A stretch of 64,000 nt of DNA from Ureibacillus sp. FSL W7-1570 (lineage in GTDB: Bacteria; Bacillota; Bacilli; Bacillales_A; Planococcaceae). Within the stretch, counting starts at the first letter, position 1. The number at the start of each line of letters is the position of its first letter. The stretch spans positions 2,735,001 to 2,799,000 of the forward strand of contig NZ_CP151979.1 of the NCBI RefSeq assembly GCF_038593265.1. Reading direction: 5' to 3'. A program made the translations under genes and the position numbers. Shown piece by piece: positions 44,893 to 53,961 of the stretch. The notes beneath the pieces are model-generated. The model was not told the origin of the DNA and searched no databases. It was given only the letters and a program-made list of their open reading frames with translations.

Positions 44893-45681
44893 ATGCCTGG
44901 GATACCAATTTATCAAGTCGATGCTTTTGCAAGCGAACCCTTTAAAGGAAATCCGGCTGCGGTTGTTCCTCTTACGGAATGGCTTCCGGACAACGTGATG
45001 CAGCAAATAGCGGCGGAAAACAATTTATCGGAAACGGCTTTTGTAGTACATCGCCAAAAGGAAGAATACGAATTGCGGTGGTTTACGCCAAAAACGGAAA
45101 TCGATTTGTGTGGACATGCAACCTTGGCAACGGCCTTTGTTGTGTTCAACTATCTGAATCCATCGATTGCTGTAGTGAAGTTTCATACAAAAAGCGGAAT
45201 GTTGACCGTTACAAAGGAAAATTCATTGCTGACGATGACGTTCCCATCCCGGGAAGGAACAGCTTGTGACGTTCCGGAAGCATTGGTGAAAGGCTTAGGG
45301 AAAAAACCGAAAGAAGTCTTTTTGGCCCGCGATTATTTGGCGGTGTTTGAGACGGAAGAAGATATAAGGAGATTGGAAATCAATGTGGAAGAATTAAAAA
45401 AATTGGATGCCTTTGGAGTGATTGCCACAGCAAAGGGGAAAGAGGCGGATTTCGTTTCCCGATTTTTTGCACCAAAAGCCGGGATTCATGAAGATCCGGT
45501 GACCGGTTCTGCCCACTGCACCCTTGTCCCTTATTGGAAAAAGATTTTAGAGAAAAAGGAATTTGTGGCATTGCAGCTGTCTGAACGGGGAGGAAAACTG
45601 TTTTGCAAAGATGAAGGGGAACAGGTCAAAATTTCCGGCGAAGCGGTTGTCTATTTGGAAGGAAAAATTTATATCAGATGA
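44893..45681 (+). CDS. PhzF-family isomerase
   Basis: A 262-residue protein of the PhzF/diaminopimelate-epimerase fold. It starts Y-Q-V-D-A-F-A-S-E-P-F-K-G-N-P-A-A-V and has N-L-S-E-T-A-F-V with the catalytic Glu, and G-H-A-T-L-A-T-A-F. The second half has E-D-P-V-T-G-S-A-H-C. Family members isomerise small molecules; the substrate is unknown and no phenazine genes are near. ATG follows AGAGAGGAG. Confidence 0.92.
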   Translation: MPGIPIYQVDAFASEPFKGNPAAVVPLTEWLPDNVMQQIAAENNLSETAFVVHRQKEEYELRWFTPKTEIDLCGHATLATAFVVFNYLNPSIAVVKFHTKSGMLTVTKENSLLTMTFPSREGTACDVPEALVKGLGKKPKEVFLARDYLAVFETEEDIRRLEINVEELKKLDAFGVIATAKGKEADFVSRFFAPKAGIHEDPVTGSAHCTLVPYWKKILEKKEFVALQLSERGGKLFCKDEGEQVKISGEAVVYLEGKIYIR

Positions 45682-45691
45682 AATAGAAAGC

Positions 45692-45736
45692 GAGTCAGGG
45701 TGGAAAAGGAAAAACTTTTCACCGTGGCTCTTTTTT
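45692..45736 (+). terminator. Terminator of the PhzF-type gene
   Basis: GAGTCAGGGTG paired with CACCGTGGCTC, then T6. Confidence 0.75.
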
Positions 45737-45829
45737 ATTACCCTTGGGCAAATAGACTATTGAAAAAATAAGGGAACAAAATCTATAATTACTAAAAGTT
45801 CACATTTCGTCTGGAAGGGATGGGGGAAA

Positions 45830-46465
45830 GTGAAAATCCGTGCGTTCATTTTGGCCGTTGTTGCAATGTTGCTTGTTGCTTGCAGCGATGGGGAGAAGAC
45901 AACGAAAAATATGATTCAGCAAAAAGATTTTTCCGATGGGGATCACTTGTTAAAGGCGGTGGTGGGCGATAAAAGCTTTTATTATGAATACTCCGCGGAA
46001 AAAGGGAAATTTTTAAGAGTATGGGTTGAACGGTATGAATATGGGAAGTTGGCTGAGAAGGCTGGTGGCGTTGGAATTGGAATGACGGAAGATGCCAAGG
46101 GGGAAATGTTATTCTTCTTTCTGGAAGATTCCGAATGGGACAATTTTTACTTGCGCAAAGTAATCACAGATGAATCGGGCTATGCCGTTTCAAACAGTCA
46201 AATTCCCAAACCGGACGAAAAGCTGGGTGCGGGAACATGGGGTCCGGTCATTAACGACAAAATGGAATTTACCGAAGACATGGTGTTGGGATATATGGCG
46301 TTTTTTGAAGCGGATGACGGAAATTCTGTGAGTTTCAGAACAAACGTGACAGACCCGAAAGAATTCATTGAAGAAAATGGGGATGTTCCTCTTCTTTACT
46401 TGATTCGGGCTTCTTTGTCGGACGAAGATGAATGGGATTGGAACAATGAAACAGGAAAGGAATGA
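45830..46465 (+). CDS. Lipoprotein of unknown function
   Basis: A 211-residue protein starting with GTG after GGGATGGGGGAAAG. The signal peptide ends L-L-V-A-C (lipobox Cys 18). The mature part is acidic and no domain is recognised. Its size and layout recall the lipoprotein at 22878-23477. It is followed closely by the helix-hairpin-helix gene. Confidence 0.75.
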   Translation: MKIRAFILAVVAMLLVACSDGEKTTKNMIQQKDFSDGDHLLKAVVGDKSFYYEYSAEKGKFLRVWVERYEYGKLAEKAGGVGIGMTEDAKGEMLFFFLEDSEWDNFYLRKVITDESGYAVSNSQIPKPDEKLGAGTWGPVINDKMEFTEDMVLGYMAFFEADDGNSVSFRTNVTDPKEFIEENGDVPLLYLIRASLSDEDEWDWNNETGKE

Positions 46466-46469
46466 CGGA

Positions 46470-46766
46470 ATGAAACCTTCAGAAAAGACGTTGAGAATTT
46501 GCGAAAAAGGGCACCGTTTTTATAAGAGCAGCGATTGCAACAGCTGCCCTGTTTGCGAGGCGGAACGGAAACCAAAGGAAGGCTTCCTTGCCAGTTTATC
46601 CGCCCCGGCAAGAAGAGCGTTGGAAGGGAAAGGCATCACATCGGTGGAAGAACTCTCGGACTACACGGAAAAGGAAATCATGTCCCTTCACGGCGTGGGG
46701 AAAACCGCGCTTGTGAGAATGAAAGAGGCATTGGACGAAGCGGGATTGAGGTTCAAAGAAGAATGA
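46470..46766 (+). CDS. Helix-hairpin-helix protein resembling the RNA polymerase alpha C-terminal domain
   Basis: A 98-residue protein. The N-terminal part has C-E-K-G-H and a C-x-x-C-P-V-C-E zinc-ribbon-like segment. The C-terminal half, P-A-R-R-A-L-E-G-K-G-I-T-S-V-E-E-L and L-H-G-V-G-K-T-A-L, matches the alpha CTD/HhH fold that binds DNA. The start at ATG 46470 follows GGAATGACGGA; an ATG at 46446 overlaps the upstream gene. Function unknown. Confidence 0.78.
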   Translation: MKPSEKTLRICEKGHRFYKSSDCNSCPVCEAERKPKEGFLASLSAPARRALEGKGITSVEELSDYTEKEIMSLHGVGKTALVRMKEALDEAGLRFKEE

Positions 46767-46852
46767 AACAGACTGCCTTACGGATTTTTTGAAACTTTTT
46801 GCAATGTTTGGGCGTAAATAAATGAAATAATTTCCGATTGAGGTGGATCAGA

Positions 46853-47074
46853 ATGAAAAAATATCTTGTATTTATCATCAGTTTCATTCTTCTTTATGCC
46901 GTTTTCCAACTTTTCTCCGGTTTCATTTTGACAATCCTTAATACGCCAAACTTCTCAACCGGGGCTTCAACTCAAACGGTCACATTCGGTGAGACTTCCA
47001 AGTGGTCGTTTCTGTTAATGACGATCGCTGCATCCGTCGCCTTTTTTGTATCCACAAAATTTCAGAGAGGTTGA
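46853..47074 (+). CDS. Small membrane protein
   Basis: Seventy-three residues with two hydrophobic segments (about 4-28 and 49-68). ATG 46853 follows GAGGTGG and is preferred over an upstream ATG. It ends seven bases before the DUF1835-type gene, so the two may be co-transcribed. Function unknown. Confidence 0.7.
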   Translation: MKKYLVFIISFILLYAVFQLFSGFILTILNTPNFSTGASTQTVTFGETSKWSFLLMTIAASVAFFVSTKFQRG

Positions 47075-47080
47075 AGACAT

Positions 47081-48085
47081 TTGGAACTTTTTCAATTAAA
47101 GAAATCCATTTCCACACTAAACGAACAGGAAGCAAAAAGCCTGCTGCATTTACTGTTGATACGTTCGGAATACGGAGATTTTCCGGAATTTGTGCGGTCT
47201 GTAAAAGAAGCGCTTATGAAAAGAATGGAGACACCGGCCGGGAAAAATGTGCATACCGTACATATTGTATTTGGTAGCTCCGCGGCAGGCAGCTTGAGAT
47301 ATGCTTTTCGGGATACACCATACGAACAAACGGAGGAAATCATCGAAGTGCCAGATAACTTGGCGGAAGGTCCAATACATCATCTTCACACTGCGGAAGG
47401 GTTTGAGCGACGGTATCAGTGGTTGAAGGAAAACTACCGGTGGGAAAAGGACCAAGCAGAGTGGTACAAAAACAACATGCAACAAGCCTTTGAAAAGATC
47501 CGTTCGATTCCTCCGGAGCAGCGGGTGGTCATTTGGACTGGTGAAAATGCCAGTGAAGGGACGGGCCTTCGATTTTCGCTCTACTTATTGAAGGAAAAAA
47601 CGAATGAAATGTCTGTTTTGAATACGTATGATGCCTATCGCAAGTTTTACAATGGAATGCATGAAGATTTTCCTCGGCATACGGGAGAGTTGTCCCCTGA
47701 GCAGTTGCTCCTTTTTTATGAACTTGGGGAGCTTGAGGAATTGACGGAAGAACAGCGACAGGCTTATGCGAAAGAAGGGGAAGAATGCTTGCATTCCGAT
47801 GCAGTGTTGCGGACTTACAATAAAGGCCAAATTTTCGGTGCGGAAAACCATCGGGATGATGCATTGATCATCGGAAAGATGAAGAACCTACAGGGCAATA
47901 AGAAATTCATTAAAGCAGCAAGAGTCATTGGAGAGGTGCTTGGCCACCTGGATCAATATACAAGCGATGAATGGATTGAGTATCGCTTGCGCCAGTTAAT
48001 TGCACAAGGAAAAGTGGAGTATCAAGGTGAACTCCGCGCAATGAGATTTTATGAAGTGAAATTGAAGGAAGCATTCGTTCAATAG
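47081..48085 (+). CDS. DUF1835/DUF3658 domain protein
   Basis: A 334-residue cytoplasmic protein. V-H-T-V-H-I-V-F-G-S-S-A-A-G-S-L near residue 58 begins a DUF1835-type domain and the last 110 residues look like DUF3658. Start is a TTG preceded by AGAGAGGTTG. Function is unknown for this family. Confidence 0.82.
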   Translation: MELFQLKKSISTLNEQEAKSLLHLLLIRSEYGDFPEFVRSVKEALMKRMETPAGKNVHTVHIVFGSSAAGSLRYAFRDTPYEQTEEIIEVPDNLAEGPIHHLHTAEGFERRYQWLKENYRWEKDQAEWYKNNMQQAFEKIRSIPPEQRVVIWTGENASEGTGLRFSLYLLKEKTNEMSVLNTYDAYRKFYNGMHEDFPRHTGELSPEQLLLFYELGELEELTEEQRQAYAKEGEECLHSDAVLRTYNKGQIFGAENHRDDALIIGKMKNLQGNKKFIKAARVIGEVLGHLDQYTSDEWIEYRLRQLIAQGKVEYQGELRAMRFYEVKLKEAFVQ

Positions 48086-48109
48086 GGCATGTTAAGACAT
48101 GCCTTTTTT
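48086..48109 (+). terminator. Terminator of the DUF1835 gene
   Basis: GGCATGT and ACATGCC arms then six T. Confidence 0.85.
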
Positions 48110-48176
48110 ATTTTTGATGTAACTTTTTTCCGCGTTAAACGTGGATATAGTGAAAGGAGGGCGTGAGAGTGAAGCG

Positions 48177-48695
48177 ATGAATTTGGAGCAAATGTATGTT
48201 TTACATGTTCAAGATGTGTATCGATATATTTTTTCTCTCTGCAGAAATCAGGACTTGGCTCAAGATATCGTGCAGGAAACCTTCTATCGCGCCTTCCTGT
48301 ATCTTGAAAGTTACAAAGAGGAGCAAATCCGGCCCTGGTTGTTTAAAGTGGCCTATCATACGTTTATTGATTGGATTCGGAAAGAGAAGCGGTTGACCTA
48401 TGTGGGCGATATGACAACGATTCATCCAAAAGTGACCGAAGCAACAGAGGATACGGTCATGAACCGGCAACATATCCATGAATGGCTGGCGCTTATTGAT
48501 ACTTTGCCGGTTCATAAGAGAAACCTCATTCTTTTAAGGGATTATTACCAATTTTCTTACCAGGAAATTGCGGAAATCCTCGGGATGCCCATTTCAAATG
48601 TAAAGGTGGCGATTTTCCGAATCAGAAAACAGCTGCGAACGAAAATGAAGGGGAGTGAGAAGGATGCGTTGCGAGGAAGTCAGAAAAAAACTTGA
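48177..48695 (+). CDS. ECF sigma factor
   Basis: A 172-residue sigma-70 family protein with only regions 2 and 4. Region 2: D-L-A-Q-D-I-V-Q-E-T-F-Y-R-A-F and W-L-F-K-V-A-Y-H-T-F-I-D-W-I-R-K. Region 4: Y-Q-E-I-A-E-I-L-G-M-P-I-S-N-V-K. Similar in layout to B. subtilis SigM. It overlaps the anti-sigma gene by 32 bases, so the pair is coupled. ATG 48177 is the only suitable in-frame start after AAAGGAGG. Confidence 0.93.
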   Translation: MNLEQMYVLHVQDVYRYIFSLCRNQDLAQDIVQETFYRAFLYLESYKEEQIRPWLFKVAYHTFIDWIRKEKRLTYVGDMTTIHPKVTEATEDTVMNRQHIHEWLALIDTLPVHKRNLILLRDYYQFSYQEIAEILGMPISNVKVAIFRIRKQLRTKMKGSEKDALRGSQKKT

Positions 48696-49818
48696 GGATT
48701 ATCTTAACGGAACGTGCACAAATGAAGAAGAACGGGCCATAGAAGAACATTTGCAAACTTGCGAAGAATGCGAACGGGAAATGGAAGAACATATCAATCA
48801 GAAGAAGATATCGGCAAAGGATTGGAATGTTCCGGAGCTATCTTACATAGAACAGCGCAAAATTGTGCGCAAGGCGAAATGGAAAAATCGACTTTCCACT
48901 GCATTTACCGTTTTTGGCCTCTTCTTTATCATCAGCATTGGGTCGGCGATCGTTACGGGACTTTATTATAAAAATACCGGGTTGACAGCCAATCGGGTGA
49001 TTCAAACGGCGATTCAAATGACGCTGCCCAATGTGTATAGTGATGGCGCAGGAACGAGTACGAATTTTTATTTTAACGCGGATATACAGGGGGATCTTCA
49101 GAAAAGTGTGGGCAGCGAAGAACGATATATCGGAAAATACCATGGAAAAATGATATTGAATTATTTGAACGGAATATCGAAGGAATGGGTGGACGGCCGA
49201 TATGATTTAAGCTTAATTTTCCATTATCCACTTGGTTTCCTCAATGGCGCTTATGAAGAAAATCTTGAGGTTTATCGTCTTGGCGATGAGACTTGGGAAG
49301 CGTTGAATAAGTTGCCGGAAGGGACGGTTTCAGAGATAGCGGTCAGTTTGGATGGGGTTTATACCTTTGATGAAGTAAAAAGGCTGTTCAAGGATTATGA
49401 TATCGATATTGTTTGGTATGCCATTGATACGGGTACGGCAAGGGACAATGATACGATTGATGTCAGTATAGGCGAAGATTTGTGGGGCATTCATGAATAC
49501 GCTTGGTACAAACTGTTAGGTGATGATGAATCCGATAAGGCCACAAAAGAAGATGCCTTTAAAAAAGGACTGGCATTTTTGGCGGAACATGCAACTTGGG
49601 CAAAACGCGTCATTTGGGATTTTGATCAAGAATCCATTAAGGAAATGCTGGATTATGTGGACGAACATGGCGTGAAATGCTATGGGGTTGTGTTGACGGG
49701 GCCGACAAAAGAGTTGGCAAAACTCGCTGACAATGAACATATTACCTATGCCGCTTTAGGGGAAGTGGATTTTTGGAACTGGACCGGAAAACAGACCGGC
49801 GGCGCACTTTATAATTGA
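48664..49818 (+). CDS. Anti-sigma factor with zinc finger and extracellular domain
   Basis: A 384-residue membrane protein. The N-terminal zf-HC2-type zinc-binding domain carries H-L-Q-T-C-E-E-C (about residues 30-40). One transmembrane helix (about 80-103) is followed by a large outside domain of about 280 residues resembling the sigma-regulator N and C modules of Bacillales anti-sigma proteins. It should hold the upstream sigma factor at the membrane until a signal arrives. ATG 48664 follows GAGTGAGAAGG. Confidence 0.9.
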   Translation: MRCEEVRKKLEDYLNGTCTNEEERAIEEHLQTCEECEREMEEHINQKKISAKDWNVPELSYIEQRKIVRKAKWKNRLSTAFTVFGLFFIISIGSAIVTGLYYKNTGLTANRVIQTAIQMTLPNVYSDGAGTSTNFYFNADIQGDLQKSVGSEERYIGKYHGKMILNYLNGISKEWVDGRYDLSLIFHYPLGFLNGAYEENLEVYRLGDETWEALNKLPEGTVSEIAVSLDGVYTFDEVKRLFKDYDIDIVWYAIDTGTARDNDTIDVSIGEDLWGIHEYAWYKLLGDDESDKATKEDAFKKGLAFLAEHATWAKRVIWDFDQESIKEMLDYVDEHGVKCYGVVLTGPTKELAKLADNEHITYAALGEVDFWNWTGKQTGGALYN

Positions 49819-49880
49819 ATGTGCCTGCCATTTCATGAATTCCGCTCCTTGCGTAAATAATAATAATGAGGGGGGAGAAC

Positions 49881-50417
49881 ATGAAAACAGCCGTTTTTTT
49901 GGATCGGGATGGCGTCATCAATGAAGTGTTAACAGAACGGGTGAAATTTGTAAACAAGCCGAAAGATCTTCATTTTTTGCCGGGTGTACCGGAAGCGATC
50001 CGCAAATTGAATGAGCATTTTGATTATATATTTGTGGTCACGAATCAGGGGGGAGTAGGCCTTGGGTTTATGAAGGAATCCCAGCTTCAAAAGGTGCATG
50101 AGCATATGGTGAATGAATTGAAAAAACACGGAGCCATTATCCATGATATCGCTTATTGCCCCCATAAACCAAAAGCGGGATGCGCCTGCCGCAAACCGGG
50201 TTCCAAAATGATTGAAGATTTGGCTGAAAAATATCAAGTGGATGTGTCCAACTCTTACATGGTGGGCGATACGGATACGGACATTCAAGCAGGGAAAAAA
50301 GCGGGAACGAAGACGGTTTTTATCGGTGAAGAGGATCCTTTGGCCGATGCGGCATTTCCTGATTTGCAAAGTGCGGCGGATTGGATCATCAAGGATGCCC
50401 AAAAAAATGATTGTTAA
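49881..50417 (+). CDS. HAD-IIIA phosphatase, GmhB-like
   Basis: A 178-residue HAD phosphatase. F-L-D-R-D-G-V-I-N-E holds the nucleophile Asp; the C-P-H-K and C-A-C-R-K-P cysteines form the zinc site of GmhB and the histidinol-phosphatase branch; G-D-T-D-T-D-I-Q-A-G binds metal. In GmhB it removes the 7-phosphate of heptose bisphosphate. The substrate here is unproven because no other heptose genes are near. ATG 49881 follows GAGGGGGGAG. Confidence 0.9.
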   Translation: MKTAVFLDRDGVINEVLTERVKFVNKPKDLHFLPGVPEAIRKLNEHFDYIFVVTNQGGVGLGFMKESQLQKVHEHMVNELKKHGAIIHDIAYCPHKPKAGCACRKPGSKMIEDLAEKYQVDVSNSYMVGDTDTDIQAGKKAGTKTVFIGEEDPLADAAFPDLQSAADWIIKDAQKNDC

Positions 50418-50461
50418 GCTGCAAGGATATTGCGGAAAGCTGCAGATAATTTGCTACCCAC

Positions 50462-50496
50462 TGCAAATACTTGGCTCAAACCGGCAAGTATTTGCA
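50462..50496. repeat. Perfect 12-bp inverted repeat
   Basis: TGCAAATACTTG and CAAGTATTTGCA with an 11-base loop, 150 bases before the selO start. Without a T-run it is not a standard terminator; an operator or RNA structure is possible. Confidence 0.5.
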
Positions 50497-50648
50497 ACTA
50501 GTCCCCGAACAGTTGAATAAAATCCAACTCCTTGAGCAAAATGGTGTTCATTTCAATCCTGATTTGTTAAACTGCAAATAATTTATCCTGCACCGAAGAA
50601 TAAACGATCGCACACTTGCAAAAATAAGAGAAAAAAGGAACGATACGA

Positions 50649-52100
50649 ATGCAGCTCAACCCAGGATGGAATTTCCAAAACAGCTACATTAAACTGCCGC
50701 CCATTTTTTATACATGGCAAGAACCGACGCCTGTGGCATCACCAAAGCTCGTCATCTTCAATGAACCGCTTGCTGAAGAGCTGAACTTGGACAATGAAGC
50801 GCTGCAAACGGAAGAAGGGATTGCAACCTTTGCGGGAAACCATATTCCGGAAGGCGCCGAGCCGATTGCCCAAGCCTATGCGGGTCATCAATTCGGCTAT
50901 TTCACTATGCTTGGTGATGGGCGGGCCATTCTTTTAGGAGAGCATGTCACATCAGAAAATCAACGTTTTGATATACAGTTGAAAGGCTCAGGTAGAACCC
51001 CCTATTCCCGCGGAGGAGATGGTCGGGCGGCTCTTGGCCCGATGCTTAGGGAATACATCATCAGTGAAGCGATGCATGCCCTTGGAATCCCGACGACAAG
51101 AAGTTTGGCCGTTGTCACGACAGGGGAAACGGTCATGCGTGAGCAATATCTTCCAGGAGCCATTTTGACAAGGGTCGCTTCAAGCCACATTCGCGTTGGT
51201 ACTTTTGAATTTGCAAAAATGTTCGGCTCAAAGGAAGATTTGCAAGCTCTTTGCGACTATACAATAAAAAGGCACTACCCGCATCTTTTGAAAGAGGCGA
51301 ATCCGTATCTCTCATTTTTAAAAGCAGTGATTGAGAAGCAGGCGGCGCTAATAGCCAAGTGGCAGCTTGTCGGCTTTGTCCACGGGGTCATGAATACAGA
51401 TAATATGGCAATCAGCGGAGAGACGATCGATTATGGTCCTTGCGCCTTCATGGACATTTATCATCCGGAAACGGTTTTCAGTTCAATTGATACGTATGGC
51501 CGCTATGCTTATGGAAATCAACCGAAAATTGGCGGCTGGAATTTGGCGCGATTGGCAGAGGCGCTCATTCCACTATTGGATGAAGATAAGGAGAGAGCCG
51601 TTGGACTTGCCAAAGAAGCGATTGCAACCTATCCGGATCTTTACGTTTCCCATTATCTTGACGGTATGCGGAAAAAATTGGGGTTCGTTTCTGCCAAAGA
51701 GGAAGACGAAGAACTTATACAGCATTTGCTTGAATTAATGGAAACCTATGAGCAAGATTATACCAATACCTTTAGAGCATTAACATTGCAAAAACTGGAG
51801 GAACCTTTCTTCAAAACAGCGGAATTTCAACAATGGCATCAACGGTATCAGGCGCGATTAAAAGGACAAAACCCGGCCGATACTGAAAAAATCATGAAGC
51901 AACATAACCCTTCGGTGATTCCGCGCAATCACCGGGTTGAAGAAGCCCTTGAAGCGGCGGTGGAACGGGGCGATTTGTCGGTGGTGAAAAAGTTGGTATC
52001 GATTTTATCCGATCCTTATGCATATTCGGCGGAACAGGAGGAATACTGTACATTGCCAGTACATCCAAATGAACCGTATATTACTTATTGTGGTACGTAA
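50649..52100 (+). CDS. selO: SelO (YdiU) pseudokinase, protein AMPylator
   Basis: A 483-residue protein of the SelO/YdiU family. [11 protein letters not shown] and [16 protein letters not shown] lie near residue 95-125; [10 protein letters not shown] and [10 protein letters not shown] are the metal-site motifs. Family members transfer AMP from ATP to protein hydroxyls. It ends Y-C-G-T, with Cys in the place of the C-terminal redox residue of SelO. ATG 50649 lies close to a weak AAAGGAACG site. Confidence 0.93.
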   Translation: MQLNPGWNFQNSYIKLPPIFYTWQEPTPVASPKLVIFNEPLAEELNLDNEALQTEEGIATFAGNHIPEGAEPIAQAYAGHQFGYFTMLGDGRAILLGEHVTSENQRFDIQLKGSGRTPYSRGGDGRAALGPMLREYIISEAMHALGIPTTRSLAVVTTGETVMREQYLPGAILTRVASSHIRVGTFEFAKMFGSKEDLQALCDYTIKRHYPHLLKEANPYLSFLKAVIEKQAALIAKWQLVGFVHGVMNTDNMAISGETIDYGPCAFMDIYHPETVFSSIDTYGRYAYGNQPKIGGWNLARLAEALIPLLDEDKERAVGLAKEAIATYPDLYVSHYLDGMRKKLGFVSAKEEDEELIQHLLELMETYEQDYTNTFRALTLQKLEEPFFKTAEFQQWHQRYQARLKGQNPADTEKIMKQHNPSVIPRNHRVEEALEAAVERGDLSVVKKLVSILSDPYAYSAEQEEYCTLPVHPNEPYITYCGT

Positions 52101-52127
52101 ATTTTGGAAGTGAATGGAGGAATCCAT

Positions 52128-52406
52128 ATGGAAAAAATCGAAGTAGGAGAAGTTTTTACAATTGGGGATGAAGAACAAGAAGAAGAAGTGGAAGTCGTTG
52201 CCGCGTTGACCATTGATGGACAGGATTATGTAGCAGTGGCTTTTGCAGATGATTTGCAAGAAGAAAACGAAGAGGATATCGAAGTGTTTTTCTTGAAAGT
52301 GGATGAAGAAGGGGACTTTGATGTAATCGAATCCGATGAAGAATTCGACAAAGTGGCGGAAGCTTTCGATGAGATGATGGACGAGATGGATGAAATGGAT
52401 GAGTAA
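52128..52406 (+). CDS. DUF1292 acidic protein
   Basis: A 92-residue, strongly acidic protein of the DUF1292 family (F-T-I-G-D-E-E-Q-E-E-E-V-E-V, then A-L-T-I-D-G-Q-D-Y-V-A-V). ATG 52128 follows AATGGAGG. No function established. Terminator follows. Confidence 0.85.
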   Translation: MEKIEVGEVFTIGDEEQEEEVEVVAALTIDGQDYVAVAFADDLQEENEEDIEVFFLKVDEEGDFDVIESDEEFDKVAEAFDEMMDEMDEMDE

Positions 52407-52412
52407 ATCTTC

Positions 52413-52442
52413 AGGAGCGCGGAAAAAAATAGGCGCTCCTTT
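52413..52442 (+). terminator. Terminator of the DUF1292 gene
   Basis: GGAGCGC and GCGCTCC arms then T-rich bases. Confidence 0.75.
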
Positions 52443-52660
52443 CTATTTTGCATTTTCTGGGGAAGCCATTTGACAGATTGGAACAAAAGGGGAACAATGC
52501 GGGTTTCTTAAAAAGACTGGCCACTTCGGCCTGAATACTTGAAAGAAAAAATGGATCAAACACTAGCCGCTTGTTAGATCCGCCAAAAGGGGCACTTTTG
52601 AATATGGGGATAATTATGATAGTCTAGATTTAAACAATCCTGAAAAAGGGGACTTCCAAA

Positions 52661-53713
52661 GTGCGCAATATTCAGTCAATGGGAATCGTTCTTGTCGTCA
52701 GTCTGCTCGGCGTTTGGATATTCAACTTGTTGCATTTGCCCGTGCCTTGGCTTTTGGGGCCGCTTTTTTTCGTGCTGATCAGCCAGTTTTTTATTCAAAC
52801 GCACCTTTATTGGCCGTCTTCATTTCGCAACATAGGATTGATTGTCATCGGGATTTCGGTTGGGCAGAGTTTTCAATTTCACTTTTTCGAAAATATGGGC
52901 CGGCTCATCGGAATCATGTTGACGATGAACGTGATGATTGCATTATTCAGCCTTCTTTTGGCATATGGACTTGTGAAAGCGGGGCATATATCTTTAAAAA
53001 CGGCAATGACATGCACCGTTCCCGGCGGTCTTTCTCAGATAGTCGCTTTTGCGGAAGAAGAGAAAGAAATTGATTTGGCGGTTGTCACGTATTTTCATGT
53101 GGTCCGGGTCATCACGATCGTTTTGGGGATTCCGTTGCTGTTACATGCCCATGCAGCAGGTGGGGGGAAAGGAGCGGACTTTTCCTTGTCATCCTTTGCG
53201 GAATTGGTCCTTTTGCTTGTTGTGGCAGCAGGTTCGGTATGGGTGGGAAAGAAACTCAAAATTCCTGTCCCCTATTTTTTATCCCCATTGTTATTGGTCA
53301 TCGGCATGCAAATTCTTTCTTTTGAAACGCCGGAAGTCCCTGGGGGGCTGCTTCATATCGCCCAACTGATGATGGGCGCTTATATTGGGCAATTGTTGAC
53401 CCCGAAAATGCTCGTTCTTGGAAAAAGGATTGTCTTATTAGGTGTTGCAACGACCATCCTCTTGATGCTTTTTACGATTGGACAAGGGTGGATACTGATG
53501 AAAATGATGGGCTATTCATTGGCGACAAGCATTCTGGGCACGGCGGCAGGGGGACTTGATCAAATGAGCCTGCTTGCGAGTGCCATTGGCGCAGATGTAA
53601 CGATTGTGACCATATTTCAAATGTTTCGGATTTTATTCGTGTTTATCATCGTTTTGCCTTTATTGAAAGCCTTTTGCCGGCATATCGATGAAAGGGATAC
53701 CGGAAGAATTTAA
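52661..53713 (+). CDS. AbrB-type membrane protein
   Basis: A 350-residue membrane protein with about ten helices in two similar halves. C-T-V-P-G-G-L-S-Q-I-V near residue 122 and G-T-A-A-G-G-L-D-Q-M-S near 298 are the repeated glycine-rich motifs of the membrane AbrB family. That family name is unrelated to the AbrB transcription factor, and function is poorly known. GTG start after AAAAAGGGG. Confidence 0.85.
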   Translation: MRNIQSMGIVLVVSLLGVWIFNLLHLPVPWLLGPLFFVLISQFFIQTHLYWPSSFRNIGLIVIGISVGQSFQFHFFENMGRLIGIMLTMNVMIALFSLLLAYGLVKAGHISLKTAMTCTVPGGLSQIVAFAEEEKEIDLAVVTYFHVVRVITIVLGIPLLLHAHAAGGGKGADFSLSSFAELVLLLVVAAGSVWVGKKLKIPVPYFLSPLLLVIGMQILSFETPEVPGGLLHIAQLMMGAYIGQLLTPKMLVLGKRIVLLGVATTILLMLFTIGQGWILMKMMGYSLATSILGTAAGGLDQMSLLASAIGADVTIVTIFQMFRILFVFIIVLPLLKAFCRHIDERDTGRI

Positions 53714-53961
53714 ATTTTCTCAAAGGTTGTTTCTTCGGACATTAATATATACTATTAATTAATGGTAGTATTTTCATAGGATGGGCATGAAAGCGATTCA
53801 GTACCGATTTTGGATGTACATACCGCAAAAACGACAAACAATAGTAAATAACTGTCGATTGTTGAAACCTATGAAAAAATGGTATGATATATATTAGTTT
53901 ACGTCTTGAAAATTATTCTCAAAAATAATGGTTGTATTTGATAAGGGGAATATGACATAAA

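Noticed and set aside
52661-53713. Interpreting the AbrB-type protein as a transcription factor
   Set aside because: It is almost entirely hydrophobic helices; the shared name is historical.
53787-53900. 37-codon frame M-K-A-I-Q-Y-R-F-W upstream of ctaB
   Set aside because: It runs through the likely ctaB promoter and has an unusual basic composition; probably chance.
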